Source: JBASEY01 sp049652745 (GTDB taxonomy: Bacteria; CSSED10-310). From it: a DNA stretch of 64,000 nt. A program made the translations under genes and the position numbers. The stretch is taken from the NCBI GenBank assembly GCA_049652745.1, contig JBASEY010000049.1, forward strand, positions 1 through 64,000. The letters are read 5' to 3'. The notes beneath the pieces are model-generated. The model worked only from the letters and a program-made list of their open reading frames with translations, was not told the origin of the DNA and ran no database searches. Positions 17,364 to 26,974 of the stretch are shown piece after piece; the stretch's first letter is position 1, and every line of letters begins with the position of its first letter.

Positions 17364-19224
17364 TGTCCACGCTTTTTCCTTCATTTTTATACTCATAAAT
17401 CGGGACAGGCTCGATTGATTCGAAATCGATGATTTCATCTATTTGAGCGGCATCCAGCACTTCTTGATCCAATAGGGCTTCCGCTAGAGCTTGCAGTTTG
17501 GTTGAATGGGTTTTCAGCATATTCTGTGCGATCTGGTAACAATCAAGGACCGTTCGTTTAATTTCTGAATCGATCAAACGTGTTGTTTCCTCACTATGCC
17601 CATGGTGCGCGGAAAAGTCACGTCCTAGAAACACATGGTCACTTTCTTTTTCATAACTGACCGGTCCCAATTTACGGCTCATGCCGAAAACGGTCACCAT
17701 TTTCTTGGCGATTTCCGTCGCCCTGGCGATATCGTTGGCAGCTCCCGTGGTATAGGTATTCAGCATCAAAGCTTCAGCCGCCCGTCCTCCCATCAGGATA
17801 ATAATCTGATTCAGCAGTTGAGTTTCAGAGTGATTGAACCGGTCTTCTTCGGGCAGATGCATGGTGACCCCGAGGGCTCGTCCACGTGGAATGATAGTCA
17901 CTTTATGTACCGGATCGGCGCCGGGAGTCAGCCTTGCGACCAGAGCGTGGCCGGCTTCATGGTAGGCGGTGATCCGTTTTTCATTTTCAGAGATGATCAT
18001 GCTTCGCCGTTCAACACCCATCATGACCTTGTCTTTTGCCAGTTCAAAATCCTGGTTGTCGACGCAATCCTTTTTCGCTCGAGCTGCCAGTAGGGCGGCT
18101 TCGTTAACCAAATTGGCCAAGTCCGCACCTGAAAACCCGGGGGTTCCTCGGGCCAGCGTCGTCACATCGACATTTTCGCAGGCTTTAATTTTTTTCAGAT
18201 GTACCTTCAAAATACCTTCGCGTCCTCTGACATCGGGACGATCGACGACAATCTGCCGGTCAAATCGGCCGGGTCTCAGCAACGCCGGGTCCAACACATC
18301 CGGACGGTTTGTTGCGGCGATCAAAATAACCCCTTCATTCGTCTCAAAACCGTCCATTTCGACCAGTAACTGGTTCAGCGTCTGTTCACGCTCGTCATGG
18401 CCGCCACCGAGACCGGCGCCGCGATGCCGACCTACAGCGTCGATTTCATCCATAAAAATCAGGCAGGGTGCATTTTTTTTGCCGGTTTCGAACAAGTCAC
18501 GGACCCTGGAGGCTCCGACACCGACAAACATTTCTACAAAGTCGGATCCGCTGATCGAGAAAAACGGAACGTCCGCTTCACCTGCAATGGCTTTTGCCAA
18601 CAGTGTTTTCCCTGTTCCAGGCGGTCCGACAAGAAGAACGCCTTTCGGAATTTTTCCACCCAAACGACCGAATCGCTGAGGATCTTTTAAGAATTCTACG
18701 ATCTCTTCAAGCTCTTCCTTGGCTTCGTCTACTCCTGCGACATCCTGGAACGTCACTTTTCTTTTGTCTTCACTCAATAGCCTGGCCCGACTTTTTCCAA
18801 ATGTCATGGCCTGTCTGCCACCGCCCTGCATCTGCCGAATGAAAAAGACCCAGATGATAATCAACAATAAAAACGGCAACCAGGAAATCAAAAGCGACTC
18901 TAACAAACCTCCAGAATCGTCTTTGACCTCAATTTTGACATGGTGGTCGCGCAATATGTTGATCATGTCGTCGTGTGGAGGTGCAACAGACGTGAATTTC
19001 TGTGCTTCAGGACGATATCCTTTGAATGTGCCTTCAATTTTTTTCCCGGTGATAATGACGGATTGAACATTGTCTGCCTGAACCTGATCCAGAAAGTTAC
19101 TGTATTCGATTTCTTTCGTTCCGGCAGACCCGGAAACAAATACCTGATATACGGCGTATAAAAGGAGTATTAAAAGAGACCAGACCAGAAGATTGCGAAA
19201 ACGATTGCCCAAGTAAACCTCCAT
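17344..19224 (-). CDS. ftsH: ATP-dependent zinc metalloprotease FtsH
   Basis: Membrane AAA+ protease that degrades unassembled membrane proteins and regulators. Two membrane helices (about 11-30 and 108-129) flank a periplasmic domain. Walker A GPPGTGKT is at 200-207, Walker B IFMDE at 256-260, the SRH block NRPDVLDPALLRPGRFD at about 306-322, and the zinc site HEAGH at 422-426. At 626 aa it is full length. It follows tilS on the same strand, the conserved tilS-ftsH order seen in many bacteria. Confidence 0.98.
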   Translation of the reverse strand: MEVYLGNRFRNLLVWSLLILLLYAVYQVFVSGSAGTKEIEYSNFLDQVQADNVQSVIITGKKIEGTFKGYRPEAQKFTSVAPPHDDMINILRDHHVKIEVKDDSGGLLESLLISWLPFLLLIIIWVFFIRQMQGGGRQAMTFGKSRARLLSEDKRKVTFQDVAGVDEAKEELEEIVEFLKDPQRFGRLGGKIPKGVLLVGPPGTGKTLLAKAIAGEADVPFFSISGSDFVEMFVGVGASRVRDLFETGKKNAPCLIFMDEIDAVGRHRGAGLGGGHDEREQTLNQLLVEMDGFETNEGVILIAATNRPDVLDPALLRPGRFDRQIVVDRPDVRGREGILKVHLKKIKACENVDVTTLARGTPGFSGADLANLVNEAALLAARAKKDCVDNQDFELAKDKVMMGVERRSMIISENEKRITAYHEAGHALVARLTPGADPVHKVTIIPRGRALGVTMHLPEEDRFNHSETQLLNQIIILMGGRAAEALMLNTYTTGAANDIARATEIAKKMVTVFGMSRKLGPVSYEKESDHVFLGRDFSAHHGHSEETTRLIDSEIKRTVLDCYQIAQNMLKTHSTKLQALAEALLDQEVLDAAQIDEIIDFESIEPVPIYEYKNEGKSVDNERLEG

Positions 19225-19269
19225 AAAAGGATTTTCTTATCGAACGGCGGCAAGTAAAACCGTCGTATG

Positions 19270-20622
19270 CTAGCATCTTATCGCTGAAATGGGTTTGCAA
19301 GTCAACTTTATCCATCGATTTTTATGCAGACAAACACCTATCTCCGATATCCGAAAAGGATCTGCCGACCAAACAACCTCATCATGCTGATCGACAATCA
19401 AGGGTAATAACGGGCGGATTTCCAATGGAATCCTTCGAGATCGGAATATCTCCGAAAGACGTTCCGTCCGAGTATTTGGATGCTTAAATCTGTCATTCGA
19501 TCGACGTGTTCGAATCGATGCATTCGTTAAATTCATTTTTTCCGTTTCAAAATTACCGTCTGAATGATGGCTGATTGTGACCGAGTATGCGCCGATCCTA
19601 AAAGTGCCTTCTTCCAGCAGTCTGATTTCGCGAAAACGGTCAGTGTGGCAAACACCGGGGAGCATCAAGAGGGTGCGGTTTTTGACAATGGCTTTACCAC
19701 CACCGGGAAGTGGGCAAAACGAACGGTTGCCGGTCAAACACTCAGCCAGTGCCTGTAAGTGTGTTTCAGTAACCCTGAAATTATGTTGAGGTCCAAAACT
19801 GCTGTAGAGCGCTGCTGCACAGCGCCGGATGATGACATTTGGCCCATCTTCAAAGGCGGACAAATCCAGTAGGGTCGGCAGAACGTTGTTCCAGTTGGAA
19901 CGCGCCAGAATTTTTAAAGCATAATCGCTCAAAAACAAGTCTTCATCCGCCAACAGCATTGAACTATGAACAACATTGCGCTCCGCTTCTTGGTTGATCT
20001 GCTTCAGTGTCGGCAAGATATTTTTCCGGATAGCGTTTCTTGGTCTTGATATATCTCTATTGCTCGAGTCTTCTCTCCAACATATCTTCTGTTTGTCGGC
20101 AAACGCCGTCACCTCTTCGCGTGTGACATGCAATAAAGGTCTAATGACTCCGTCCTTTCTAACAAGGCGAATACCTAGAAAACCTCTAGGTCCGGCACCG
20201 GTGACCATGCGCATCAGGATTGTCTCGACATGATCTGTAGCCGTGTGAGCTGTGGCAATAGCAACTGCTCCCGTTTTCGCACACATGTCATGCAGTATTT
20301 TATACCTCTCAACTCGCCAGTGCTGTTCGGCCGATACTCCTTTGGGTGGACGAGAATTTTTCAACCGTATGCCGACAAAAGGAATCCCGGCATCGATCGA
20401 GGCTTGTTCGACGAATTCCGCATCCTCAGCCGATTCCGGTCTAACGGCGTGGTCGATATGCACGGTCACCAGTTGGTGGGCGGGATCAGGTGTGAGAAAG
20501 CGAATGGCATGGAACATAGCCATCGAATCACGCCCGCCTGAAACCGCCAGAATCAATCGAGACTGAAAGTCCCACAGTTTATAATCGAGAATAGTCTTTA
20601 ATATGGCTGCACGAAAAGTCAT
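19270..20622 (-). CDS. tilS: tRNA(Ile)-lysidine synthase
   Basis: Modifies C34 of tRNA-Ile(CAU) to lysidine so that it reads AUA. The N-type PP-loop LAVSGGRDSMAMF (residues 25-37) and the following HIDHAVRPESAEDAEFV block are clear, as is TAHTATDHVETILMR further on. At 450 aa it is long enough to include the C-terminal tRNA-binding domains. It lies downstream of two CAT-anticodon tRNA genes on the same strand and upstream of ftsH. Confidence 0.95.
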   Translation of the reverse strand: MTFRAAILKTILDYKLWDFQSRLILAVSGGRDSMAMFHAIRFLTPDPAHQLVTVHIDHAVRPESAEDAEFVEQASIDAGIPFVGIRLKNSRPPKGVSAEQHWRVERYKILHDMCAKTGAVAIATAHTATDHVETILMRMVTGAGPRGFLGIRLVRKDGVIRPLLHVTREEVTAFADKQKICWREDSSNRDISRPRNAIRKNILPTLKQINQEAERNVVHSSMLLADEDLFLSDYALKILARSNWNNVLPTLLDLSAFEDGPNVIIRRCAAALYSSFGPQHNFRVTETHLQALAECLTGNRSFCPLPGGGKAIVKNRTLLMLPGVCHTDRFREIRLLEEGTFRIGAYSVTISHHSDGNFETEKMNLTNASIRTRRSNDRFKHPNTRTERLSEIFRSRRIPLEIRPLLPLIVDQHDEVVWSADPFRISEIGVCLHKNRWIKLTCKPISAIRC

Positions 20623-20692
20623 GACGAGTATTCCATCCGGACTTACCCGGTCAGTATACGTTTAACATCATGGTTAGGTTCGAATAAACAAA

Positions 20693-20766
20693 TGGCGGAT
20701 CAGGGAGTTGAACCCCGGACGCCACGGATATGAGCCGTGTGCTCTAACCAACTGAGCTAATCCGCC
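20693..20766 (-). tRNA. tRNA-Met (CAT), probably elongator
   Basis: A complete cloverleaf of 74 nt: acceptor GGCGGAT/ATCCGCC, D-stem GCTC/GAGC, anticodon stem CACGG/CCGTG with loop CTCATAT, T-stem CGGGG/CCCTG with one G-T pair and loop TTCAACT, discriminator A. CCA is not encoded. CAT could be elongator Met or the tRNA-Ile2 substrate of TilS. The similarity of its D-arm region to E. coli elongator tRNA-Met favours Met, but this is not decisive. Confidence 0.9.
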
Positions 20767-20776
20767 GAATGAATGA

Positions 20777-20850
<74 letters not shown>

Positions 20851-20862
20851 TCAACCGACAAG

Positions 20863-20891
20863 ACTATAAAGACATGATGAAGACTTGTCAA
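20863..20891 (-). promoter_or_regulatory. near-consensus sigma-70 promoter for the tRNA pair (and possibly tilS-ftsH)
   Basis: The minus strand has TTGACA (20886-20891), a 17-nt spacer and TATAGT (20863-20868), one mismatch from full consensus. The predicted start is about 6 nt before the mature fMet tRNA. It is one of the strongest promoters visible in the window. Confidence 0.85.
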
Positions 20892-20967
20892 GCTCATTTT
20901 TCAAATTTTTCGTGTCTGCACAGCTATGGCAAAGCTCTATCGGGTTTTCAACACGTTCAACTGACGC

Positions 20968-21276
20968 CTATTCAGGTACAGGAGTCGTAAAAAAAACCAT
21001 GATTTCTCCCGGATAAAGCTTCTTAAGTTCAGTGCGGGCAAGCTCTTCAAGATAGTCATTGGAACGACGATAGAGGATTTCTCTTCTAAGTATTTCGTTT
21101 TCGCGTTCAAGGCGTTCAATTTCGCTTTCAATCGCGCTGATGCGTGATTCCAGAGCTTGGTTGGCTTTCCACCCGGCTGGTCCGTCGACCAATCTATAGA
21201 TCAAAAAAATCAGAACCAGCCATGCTATTCCAAGCCCTATCAAACTCAACCTTGTTTTCCATGACGGATTCAACAT
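20968..21276 (-). CDS. FtsB/DivIC-family septum formation protein
   Basis: 102 aa from the ATG preceded by GAGAGG at good spacing; the longer frame to 21351 lacks such a site. A short cytoplasmic start is followed by one membrane helix (about 12-30, IGLGIAWLVLIFLIY). Next come a leucine-zipper-like coiled coil (about 40-72, ESRISAIESEIERLERENE) and the family end motif YLEELARTELKKLYPGEIMVFF. FtsB/DivIC bridges FtsL and FtsQ/FtsW in the divisome. Short proteins of this kind are hard to tell from FtsL; the terminal motif favours FtsB/DivIC. Confidence 0.8.
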   Translation of the reverse strand: MLNPSWKTRLSLIGLGIAWLVLIFLIYRLVDGPAGWKANQALESRISAIESEIERLERENEILRREILYRRSNDYLEELARTELKKLYPGEIMVFFTTPVPE

Positions 21277-21415
21277 TCCAAACCTCTCTTCAAAAGAGTA
21301 AACTTTCGTCAAAATAAGGTCAAGGAAAGCGATGTTGACACCTTTATCCATTCATCTTAATATCAGCTTTGTTAACCAGGGAAGACGTTACTGAAGGGTA
21401 TATGAAAGCAATTTT

Positions 21416-23707
21416 ATGGAAATTCCTCCTAATATAGAAGAAATCTTGTCGGGATTCGATGCAGCCAGGCCTGTCGGTCAAGGTGGGATGGCATCGGTCG
21501 TGTTGTATGAAAATCGTTTAACAGGTGAACAGTTAGCGGTTAAAATGCTACATACACATGTGCTCAACGACAAAAGTTCAATAGAGAGATTCTTCCACGA
21601 AGTTCAAGCCAGTATCAGGCTGGACCATAAAAATATCGTCAATGTGTTGGGATACGGGACATTGATGGGAGCCCCCGCGATGGTTATGGAATATGTCGAT
21701 GGGGGAGACCTGAAAAATTTGATGCAGCAAACGGAACGCCTGCCTGTTATCGTCGCGGCTTATATTGCCTTCCAGCTTTTCAAAGGGCTGGATTATTCCC
21801 ATCGACTCGGGATCATTCACCGGGATATCAAGCCTTCGAACATTCTTATCGACAAATCCGGAAAAATAAAATTGACGGATTTCGGAATATCGAGAGTCAG
21901 CGATTTAACACGGCTCACGGTGTCCGGTGATGTCATTGGAACACCGGCTTACATGTCGCCTGAACAGGCTCAAGGCAAAAAGCTGGATGAGAGATCGGAC
22001 ATTTTTTCCGCCGGTGTCTTGTTATATGAAATGCTGACCAATTCAAATCCTTTTCTGGCGGAAAGCACCTCAGTCACGCTGTTAAATATCATCCGCTGCA
22101 ACCCGGCTCCAATTTTCGAACTGAATCCAACGGTTCCCTATAAAATGGAAGTGATTTTGGATCGGCTTTTAGCTCGAGAATCTCAGGATCGTATTCAAAG
22201 TGCGGCGGAATGTGCAGATTTGATGCTCGAGATTATGCAGGAGCTTCAGCCGGAAAAACAATTTTCAACGGAAGAATTCGTTGTTTTTCTACGTGATCCT
22301 GAAGAGTTTACTCGAAAATCTCAAGTTGAAGAATCCATGAAATACCTTGAGAAAGGCAAGGTTTTACTTTCGCAAGAACAGGCTAGTCCGGAAAAGGCGG
22401 CAGTGGAATTTTATCGAAGTCTGTTTATGTACCCTGGAAACACGGATGCCCGGCAGTACTTGACGTCATTGACGAAATCGTTGCCCGGTGGCGATGGAGG
22501 GCCTTCCGACAAGCTTCTTGAGTTGGAGCATCTTGTACAAACAGACCCAAACAATGTGGCGATGTTGTTACAGGTGATCAAACGGTCGCGAGCAGAAGGT
22601 GATTTTATCAAAGCCATCACCTATTCAAAAAGGCTGGCTCGGTTAAGGCCAAAGGATGTATACATTTTAGGCCAAATAGAAACCTTGCTTCCGGAAGACC
22701 ATGTAACGGCATTGATGACATCAGTGGGAAAGAAAACGAGTATTTCGTCGGACACGGTTTCGTCGCCAAGGGTTCCAGCCGAGAAAGCGGCGACAGCTTC
22801 TCAATCGACCTCTTTACCGGCTTCAAAAGTCAAACGTGTCGGCCCAGTCTCCGCCAGACCTGTTAGAGATAAGGGTCCGGTGGGTTTCAATAAAATGGCT
22901 TTGTTGGTGTTGCTGACCTGTGCGGTATTTATTGGTTTGGCTATCTTTTTCGGTAAACAAGTGAAAAAAACGTCCGACGAGGTTGGCAAAGAAATATCCG
23001 AGATTTTCAGTAGTTTCGATCATCAGTTTTCAAATACTGCTGGAAGCGGTGTCCAGATAGGGGAGGAAGTCAGTGGTCGAGAAAAAGAGCTTCTCTATCG
23101 TGCCAGGGACGCTTATAGAACCGGAAATCGGCCGGAGGCCATTCGATATTATGAGGATTATTTGCGCGAATTCCCCCATAAACCTGAAGCCATTCACATG
23201 CGTATTCAATTGGCTCGACTACTGAAGCTTGAAGGAGATTTAGACGGATCGTTACGAATTTTGGATGAACAAATTCAGCAAGGAGATCGCGTGACGGTCG
23301 CTTTGACTCGACTCGAGAAAATTCGAACGCTGCAAGAAACGGGTCATGATGAAGAGGCTCGATGGGAATGCACTTACCTTGAACCCAATTACAAGTCATT
23401 ACCCAATCCGGACCTTCAGATTGAATTTTTGAGTGTCTATGCAGGGCTGCTCAAGGCCAGAGGGGATTTGAATGACGCTGTTCGTTTGTATGATCTGATA
23501 ATCCGCTTTTATGCCGATAAAGAGAAAGTGTTGGAGGCACGTTTGTTAAAAGCGGATGCATTGATCAGCCTTGGTGATGAGCTGGCAGCGCAGCGTGAGT
23601 TGTGGGTGGTGCGTGATCAGAGTCGTCCTGGTTCCTTGATGTATTCAACCGCGGTGGAAAAACTGGGATCACTGGCTCAGGGCGACCCAATGTCGACCAA
23701 TTATTAA
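21416..23707 (+). CDS. transmembrane serine/threonine protein kinase with TPR sensor region
   Basis: 763 aa. The N-terminal Hanks-type kinase (about 15-275) has glycine loop GQGGMASVV, AVKMLH lysine, catalytic loop HRDIKPSNILID, DFGISR and APE-equivalent GTPAYMSPEQ, so it should be active. A linker with TPR-like helices (about 310-430) and a Ser/Pro-rich stretch follow. One membrane helix lies at about 491-512 (MALLVLLTCAVFIGLAIFF). The C-terminal extracytoplasmic TPR array (about 545-755) is unlike PASTA-type kinases. Monocistronic. The FHA protein at 9-10 kb is a plausible downstream phospho-reader, by inference. Confidence 0.93.
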   Translation: MEIPPNIEEILSGFDAARPVGQGGMASVVLYENRLTGEQLAVKMLHTHVLNDKSSIERFFHEVQASIRLDHKNIVNVLGYGTLMGAPAMVMEYVDGGDLKNLMQQTERLPVIVAAYIAFQLFKGLDYSHRLGIIHRDIKPSNILIDKSGKIKLTDFGISRVSDLTRLTVSGDVIGTPAYMSPEQAQGKKLDERSDIFSAGVLLYEMLTNSNPFLAESTSVTLLNIIRCNPAPIFELNPTVPYKMEVILDRLLARESQDRIQSAAECADLMLEIMQELQPEKQFSTEEFVVFLRDPEEFTRKSQVEESMKYLEKGKVLLSQEQASPEKAAVEFYRSLFMYPGNTDARQYLTSLTKSLPGGDGGPSDKLLELEHLVQTDPNNVAMLLQVIKRSRAEGDFIKAITYSKRLARLRPKDVYILGQIETLLPEDHVTALMTSVGKKTSISSDTVSSPRVPAEKAATASQSTSLPASKVKRVGPVSARPVRDKGPVGFNKMALLVLLTCAVFIGLAIFFGKQVKKTSDEVGKEISEIFSSFDHQFSNTAGSGVQIGEEVSGREKELLYRARDAYRTGNRPEAIRYYEDYLREFPHKPEAIHMRIQLARLLKLEGDLDGSLRILDEQIQQGDRVTVALTRLEKIRTLQETGHDEEARWECTYLEPNYKSLPNPDLQIEFLSVYAGLLKARGDLNDAVRLYDLIIRFYADKEKVLEARLLKADALISLGDELAAQRELWVVRDQSRPGSLMYSTAVEKLGSLAQGDPMSTNY

Positions 23708-23737
23708 AATCGTAATCAATAATTGTGCCGAAAATTT

Positions 23738-24352
23738 TTAAGAAAACAGACGGGCGAAAAAGCCTTGTTTTTTTGCCGGTTCCAAAAGAGGATCCTCTTC
23801 CAAACGTCTTTCGATACGTCTGATACGGTCTTCATATTTATCGGCTGAGCGAAGGAAAATATCGACTTTTTCGAGGTCTACTTCCAATTTGTTTAGGCGA
23901 ATAGCCAGGTTTTCGATTTGCTTGACAAGGGGTTCAGAAGCATCGATATTTCGGGCAGATGATTTTCCAGTCAGTAAGTTTTCCAATGTTGCAAGGCGTG
24001 TTGACAGAGCTTCAATTTTTTTGGAGCTGACAGAATCCTGTTGCCTATCAGGTGCGCTCTTTGTCGTAGATGATAGGCCGGCTCCGTCTAAAGCGGCTTG
24101 GTCAAAGTGATGATCGGCTGATAGCTCGCCAACAGTATCTTGTAACCGGTCGGATAACTGAAAATCCGGTTCAAGCCCGGCGTCAATGCTTTCGACCACA
24201 TCGGATCGCTTCAATAAAACTGTCGCCTGCCGGTCGGTTCCAATATCCAAAGCTTTCAGTTTTTTGTATTCCGTCCAGCATTCTTTGGAACAAAAGTTAT
24301 TCGTGGCGGTCTTCGGCAATTCTTTTGCACAGTACAGACAACGACGGCTCAT
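23738..24352 (-). CDS. unknown protein: FCS-type zinc finger plus coiled coil
   Basis: 204 aa. The N-terminus has CLYCAKEL then NFCSKECWTEYKK (Cys5, Cys8, Cys22, Cys26), a small TRASH/FCS-like zinc-binding module. The middle is low-complexity. The C-terminal half (about 110-190) is a coiled coil (LEVDLEKVDIFL, RIRRIERRLEE) ending in a KKQGFFARLFS tail that could be a membrane-associating amphipathic helix. A GAGGG site precedes the ATG. It is convergent with the kinase gene, 30 nt away. Function not recognised. Confidence 0.65.
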   Translation of the reverse strand: MSRRCLYCAKELPKTATNNFCSKECWTEYKKLKALDIGTDRQATVLLKRSDVVESIDAGLEPDFQLSDRLQDTVGELSADHHFDQAALDGAGLSSTTKSAPDRQQDSVSSKKIEALSTRLATLENLLTGKSSARNIDASEPLVKQIENLAIRLNKLEVDLEKVDIFLRSADKYEDRIRRIERRLEEDPLLEPAKKQGFFARLFS

Positions 24353-24695
24353 TATTTTACCCTCTTTTCACATCTTTTGAAAAACTCATTCTGCAAGTGT
24401 AGCACTTTCGTATGTGTTTTGTCAACTGTTGAGGCCGCGAAGTTTTCAGTCGCTTTTAATGTTTTGTTTGAACGGGCTGGCATGGTTCCATACCGACTCG
24501 AATCATTTTTACGCTCGGGCCACGGTAAACTGTTGCGGATGAGTGTTTAAGCTGCTCAAACTGCTAATTTTCCAAAGAGTTATGTGTTCTGTTGACAGCA
24601 AATTGAGCTAGTGAGATGTGTTGGTTGCTATTTTTTATAATGGTGCTATATATTTACTTTTGAGAAGGTTGTGTAATCATGGGAAAGGAGCAAAT
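24353..24695. other. 343-bp intergenic region between divergent genes
   Basis: Holds the start-side regions of the zinc-finger gene (minus) and a small lipocalin-like gene (plus). A TATAAT hexamer at 24636-24641 is a plausible -10 for the plus-strand gene, but no convincing -35 lies 16-18 nt away. A TTGACA at 24592-24597 has no matching -10. No open frame with a ribosome site and no RNA structure was recognised. Confidence 0.4.
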
Positions 24696-25046
24696 ATGTC
24701 GAATAAGGGTATTGATGGATCAATCCTGAACGGCACCTGGAAATTGGAATATTTTGAGACTCCTGAAGGAGTTCGTTTTACGCATTTTTCAGACATTCTT
24801 CTATTTGCATACCCATATTATTCGGATTTTCACGCTGAATTCGGCCTGACCAACCTTACTTTCAGTCATGTCGGCATGGTTAAAGTGTCGGGCAACAATA
24901 TTACGTTTCAAGTTCAACTCAGCACGGAACCCAGTTATATCAACCTGACGGCGGTCGGTACGTATTCAATTGGTGACGGATTTCTGGAAATCATCATGGA
25001 ACGCGGTAATACGCCCGGGAAATGGGCATATCGAAAGCTGACTTGA
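24696..25046 (+). CDS. small lipocalin-like hypothetical protein
   Basis: 116 aa from the ATG with AAAGGAG 5-6 nt upstream. The beta-rich sequence starts with a lipocalin-like GTWKLEYF motif (about residue 13), continues with alternating hydrophobic strands (NITFQVQLSTE, YINLTAVGTYSIGDGFLEIIME) and ends in GKWAYRKL. That pattern suggests a small calycin-type barrel, but no family is certain. There is no signal peptide, so it is cytoplasmic. Its stop lies 8 nt before the selB ATG, so the two are probably co-transcribed. Whether it relates to selenocysteine use is unknown. Confidence 0.65.
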   Translation: MSNKGIDGSILNGTWKLEYFETPEGVRFTHFSDILLFAYPYYSDFHAEFGLTNLTFSHVGMVKVSGNNITFQVQLSTEPSYINLTAVGTYSIGDGFLEIIMERGNTPGKWAYRKLT

Positions 25047-25054
25047 TCAGCGTC

Positions 25055-26974
25055 ATGTCGAAACATATCGTATTAGGTACTGCAGGTCATATCGATCATG
25101 GCAAGACGAGCCTGATCCATGCTTTATCGGGAGTTCGAACGGATCGGCTTCCCGAAGAGATAAAACGCGGCATAACCATTGAATTGGGGTTTGCTCAAAT
25201 TGAGCTGCCCGGTGGGCTACAGGTTTCGATCGTCGATGTTCCAGGACATGAAAAATTTGTTCATCATATGGTTGCCGGTGTCAGTGGAATGGACTTGGTC
25301 GTGCTTGTCATCGCAGCAGATGAAGGAATTATGCCGCAAACCCGGGAGCATCTTGCAATTTGTAGGTTGTTAGGTGTTCATCACGGTCTGGTAGCGTTGA
25401 CCAAAATAGATATGGTCGACGATGATTGGCTTCAGCTTGTACAGGAAGACATCCGAGATCAATTGAACGGCACCTTTCTTGAAAATGCTCCTATCATACC
25501 TGTTTCTTCGCAGTCAGGGATCGGTTTGGATAGTCTTCGTCAGGCATTGGCAGATTTAGCTCAAGTTGTTGAGCCTAGGAACACTGAAGGGATATTTCGT
25601 CTGCCGGTTGATCGAGTGTTTACCATCCGGGGGTTTGGAACCGTGGTTACAGGAACGGTCACCGGTGGAAATTTATTGGTTGGCGAGACGGTAGATATCA
25701 TCCCAGGCGGGCAGTCATCCAGAATCAGGGGATTTCAGGTTCATAGCGAAAAAGTTGACCGAATAGTTGCGGGTCAGAGAGCCGCAGTAAACCTTCAGAA
25801 CATAGACAAAGATTTGATTCATCGAGGTATGGTACTGGTTAGATCGGGTACTGTGCCGGAAACGATGAAGATCGATGCTGAGTGTACAGTTTTAAAAAGT
25901 ATGGCAAAGCCATTGAAAAACAGGAGTCTTTTACGATTTCATTCGGGAACGGTGGAAATTATTTGTAGAGTTGTCTTGATGGATAGAGATGTTCTAAACC
26001 CCGGCGAAACGGCTTTTGTTCAATTTCGTCTGACAGAACGGGCAGCGGTCTTGCCGGATGATAGATTTGTCATTCGATCCTATTCACCGGTGATTACTGT
26101 CGGCGGAGGTAGGGTTTTGGATATCGAACCTTTCAAACACAAACGTCTGGCGCCTGTAACAATCAAGCATTTCAATCAACTGGCCTCACCTGATCCCCTG
26201 GAAAAATTACGTGCGATTCTTGAAATGGCGGGCGCGTTTGGAATAGCGGAAAGCGTACTTCAATATAAATTTCCCAATCCTGATATAATAAAAAGCGATC
26301 TGGCGGCCATAGCCGTTTCAGAATCTTTGGCGATAAAAATCGGCAGTTCGCCGGCTTATCTGGTTGCTCCCGGCAACTGGAAACTGTTTAAACAAAACCT
26401 GATAAAAACAGTAAATGATATCCATAAAAAGAACCCGCTTCGACCCGGCATCAGTCGGGAAGAGCTTCGAACCACGCTGAAATCTCAACCGCCGGAAATT
26501 GTCTTTAACACCGCTGTCGACCACCTGATCGATGAAAAAATGCTGATCGATGAAAACAGGCTGTTAAAGAGTTCCGATTTCGAACTCTCGCTAAACCAAG
26601 CACAGAAAGCGATTGTGTCGGATATGACGGCCTTGGTTGACCAAGCAGGATTTGAAGGAATAACTCAAAAAGAGATTATGGAGAAGCTGGATTTGAACCC
26701 TAAAGATATGAAACTTCTCTTCCAGCATCTGATCGACAATCGTATTCTTCAGCGTTTGCCGGGAGGATTATATATGGGAACAGCATCGATCGAAAAAATC
26801 GCGGCGGCGTTGAAGGAATTGTTTGGGTCCAAGGATACTCTGACTGTGGGTGAATTTCGCGACGCATTGAATATATCCAGAAAACAGGCGGTTCCTCTTT
26901 TGGAATATTTCGACAGTATTGGTGTTACGTTGCGTAAAGGCGATGTCAGGGTTTTACGTCGTTCGGTTAATTAA
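25055..26974 (+). CDS. selB: selenocysteine-specific elongation factor SelB
   Basis: Delivers Sec-tRNA to UGA codons with a SECIS element. The EF-Tu-like G domain has GTAGHIDHGKTS, DVPGHEKF and TKIDMV. Two beta-barrel domains follow, and the C-terminal winged-helix repeats (about 380-639) bind the mRNA hairpin. At 639 aa it is full length. I chose the second in-frame ATG, which starts directly at MSKHIVLGT; the earlier one overlaps the previous gene. selA, selD and tRNA-Sec are not in the window. Confidence 0.95.
   Translation: MSKHIVLGTAGHIDHGKTSLIHALSGVRTDRLPEEIKRGITIELGFAQIELPGGLQVSIVDVPGHEKFVHHMVAGVSGMDLVVLVIAADEGIMPQTREHLAICRLLGVHHGLVALTKIDMVDDDWLQLVQEDIRDQLNGTFLENAPIIPVSSQSGIGLDSLRQALADLAQVVEPRNTEGIFRLPVDRVFTIRGFGTVVTGTVTGGNLLVGETVDIIPGGQSSRIRGFQVHSEKVDRIVAGQRAAVNLQNIDKDLIHRGMVLVRSGTVPETMKIDAECTVLKSMAKPLKNRSLLRFHSGTVEIICRVVLMDRDVLNPGETAFVQFRLTERAAVLPDDRFVIRSYSPVITVGGGRVLDIEPFKHKRLAPVTIKHFNQLASPDPLEKLRAILEMAGAFGIAESVLQYKFPNPDIIKSDLAAIAVSESLAIKIGSSPAYLVAPGNWKLFKQNLIKTVNDIHKKNPLRPGISREELRTTLKSQPPEIVFNTAVDHLIDEKMLIDENRLLKSSDFELSLNQAQKAIVSDMTALVDQAGFEGITQKEIMEKLDLNPKDMKLLFQHLIDNRILQRLPGGLYMGTASIEKIAAALKELFGSKDTLTVGEFRDALNISRKQAVPLLEYFDSIGVTLRKGDVRVLRRSVN

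Noticed and set aside
20693..20766. tRNA-Ile2 identity (CAT modified to lysidine)
   Set aside because: Not excluded, but the body resembles elongator Met more. The isotype is left as Met with a note.
24592..24641. TTGACA and TATAAT as one promoter
   Set aside because: The spacing is 38 nt, far from the 16-18 required.
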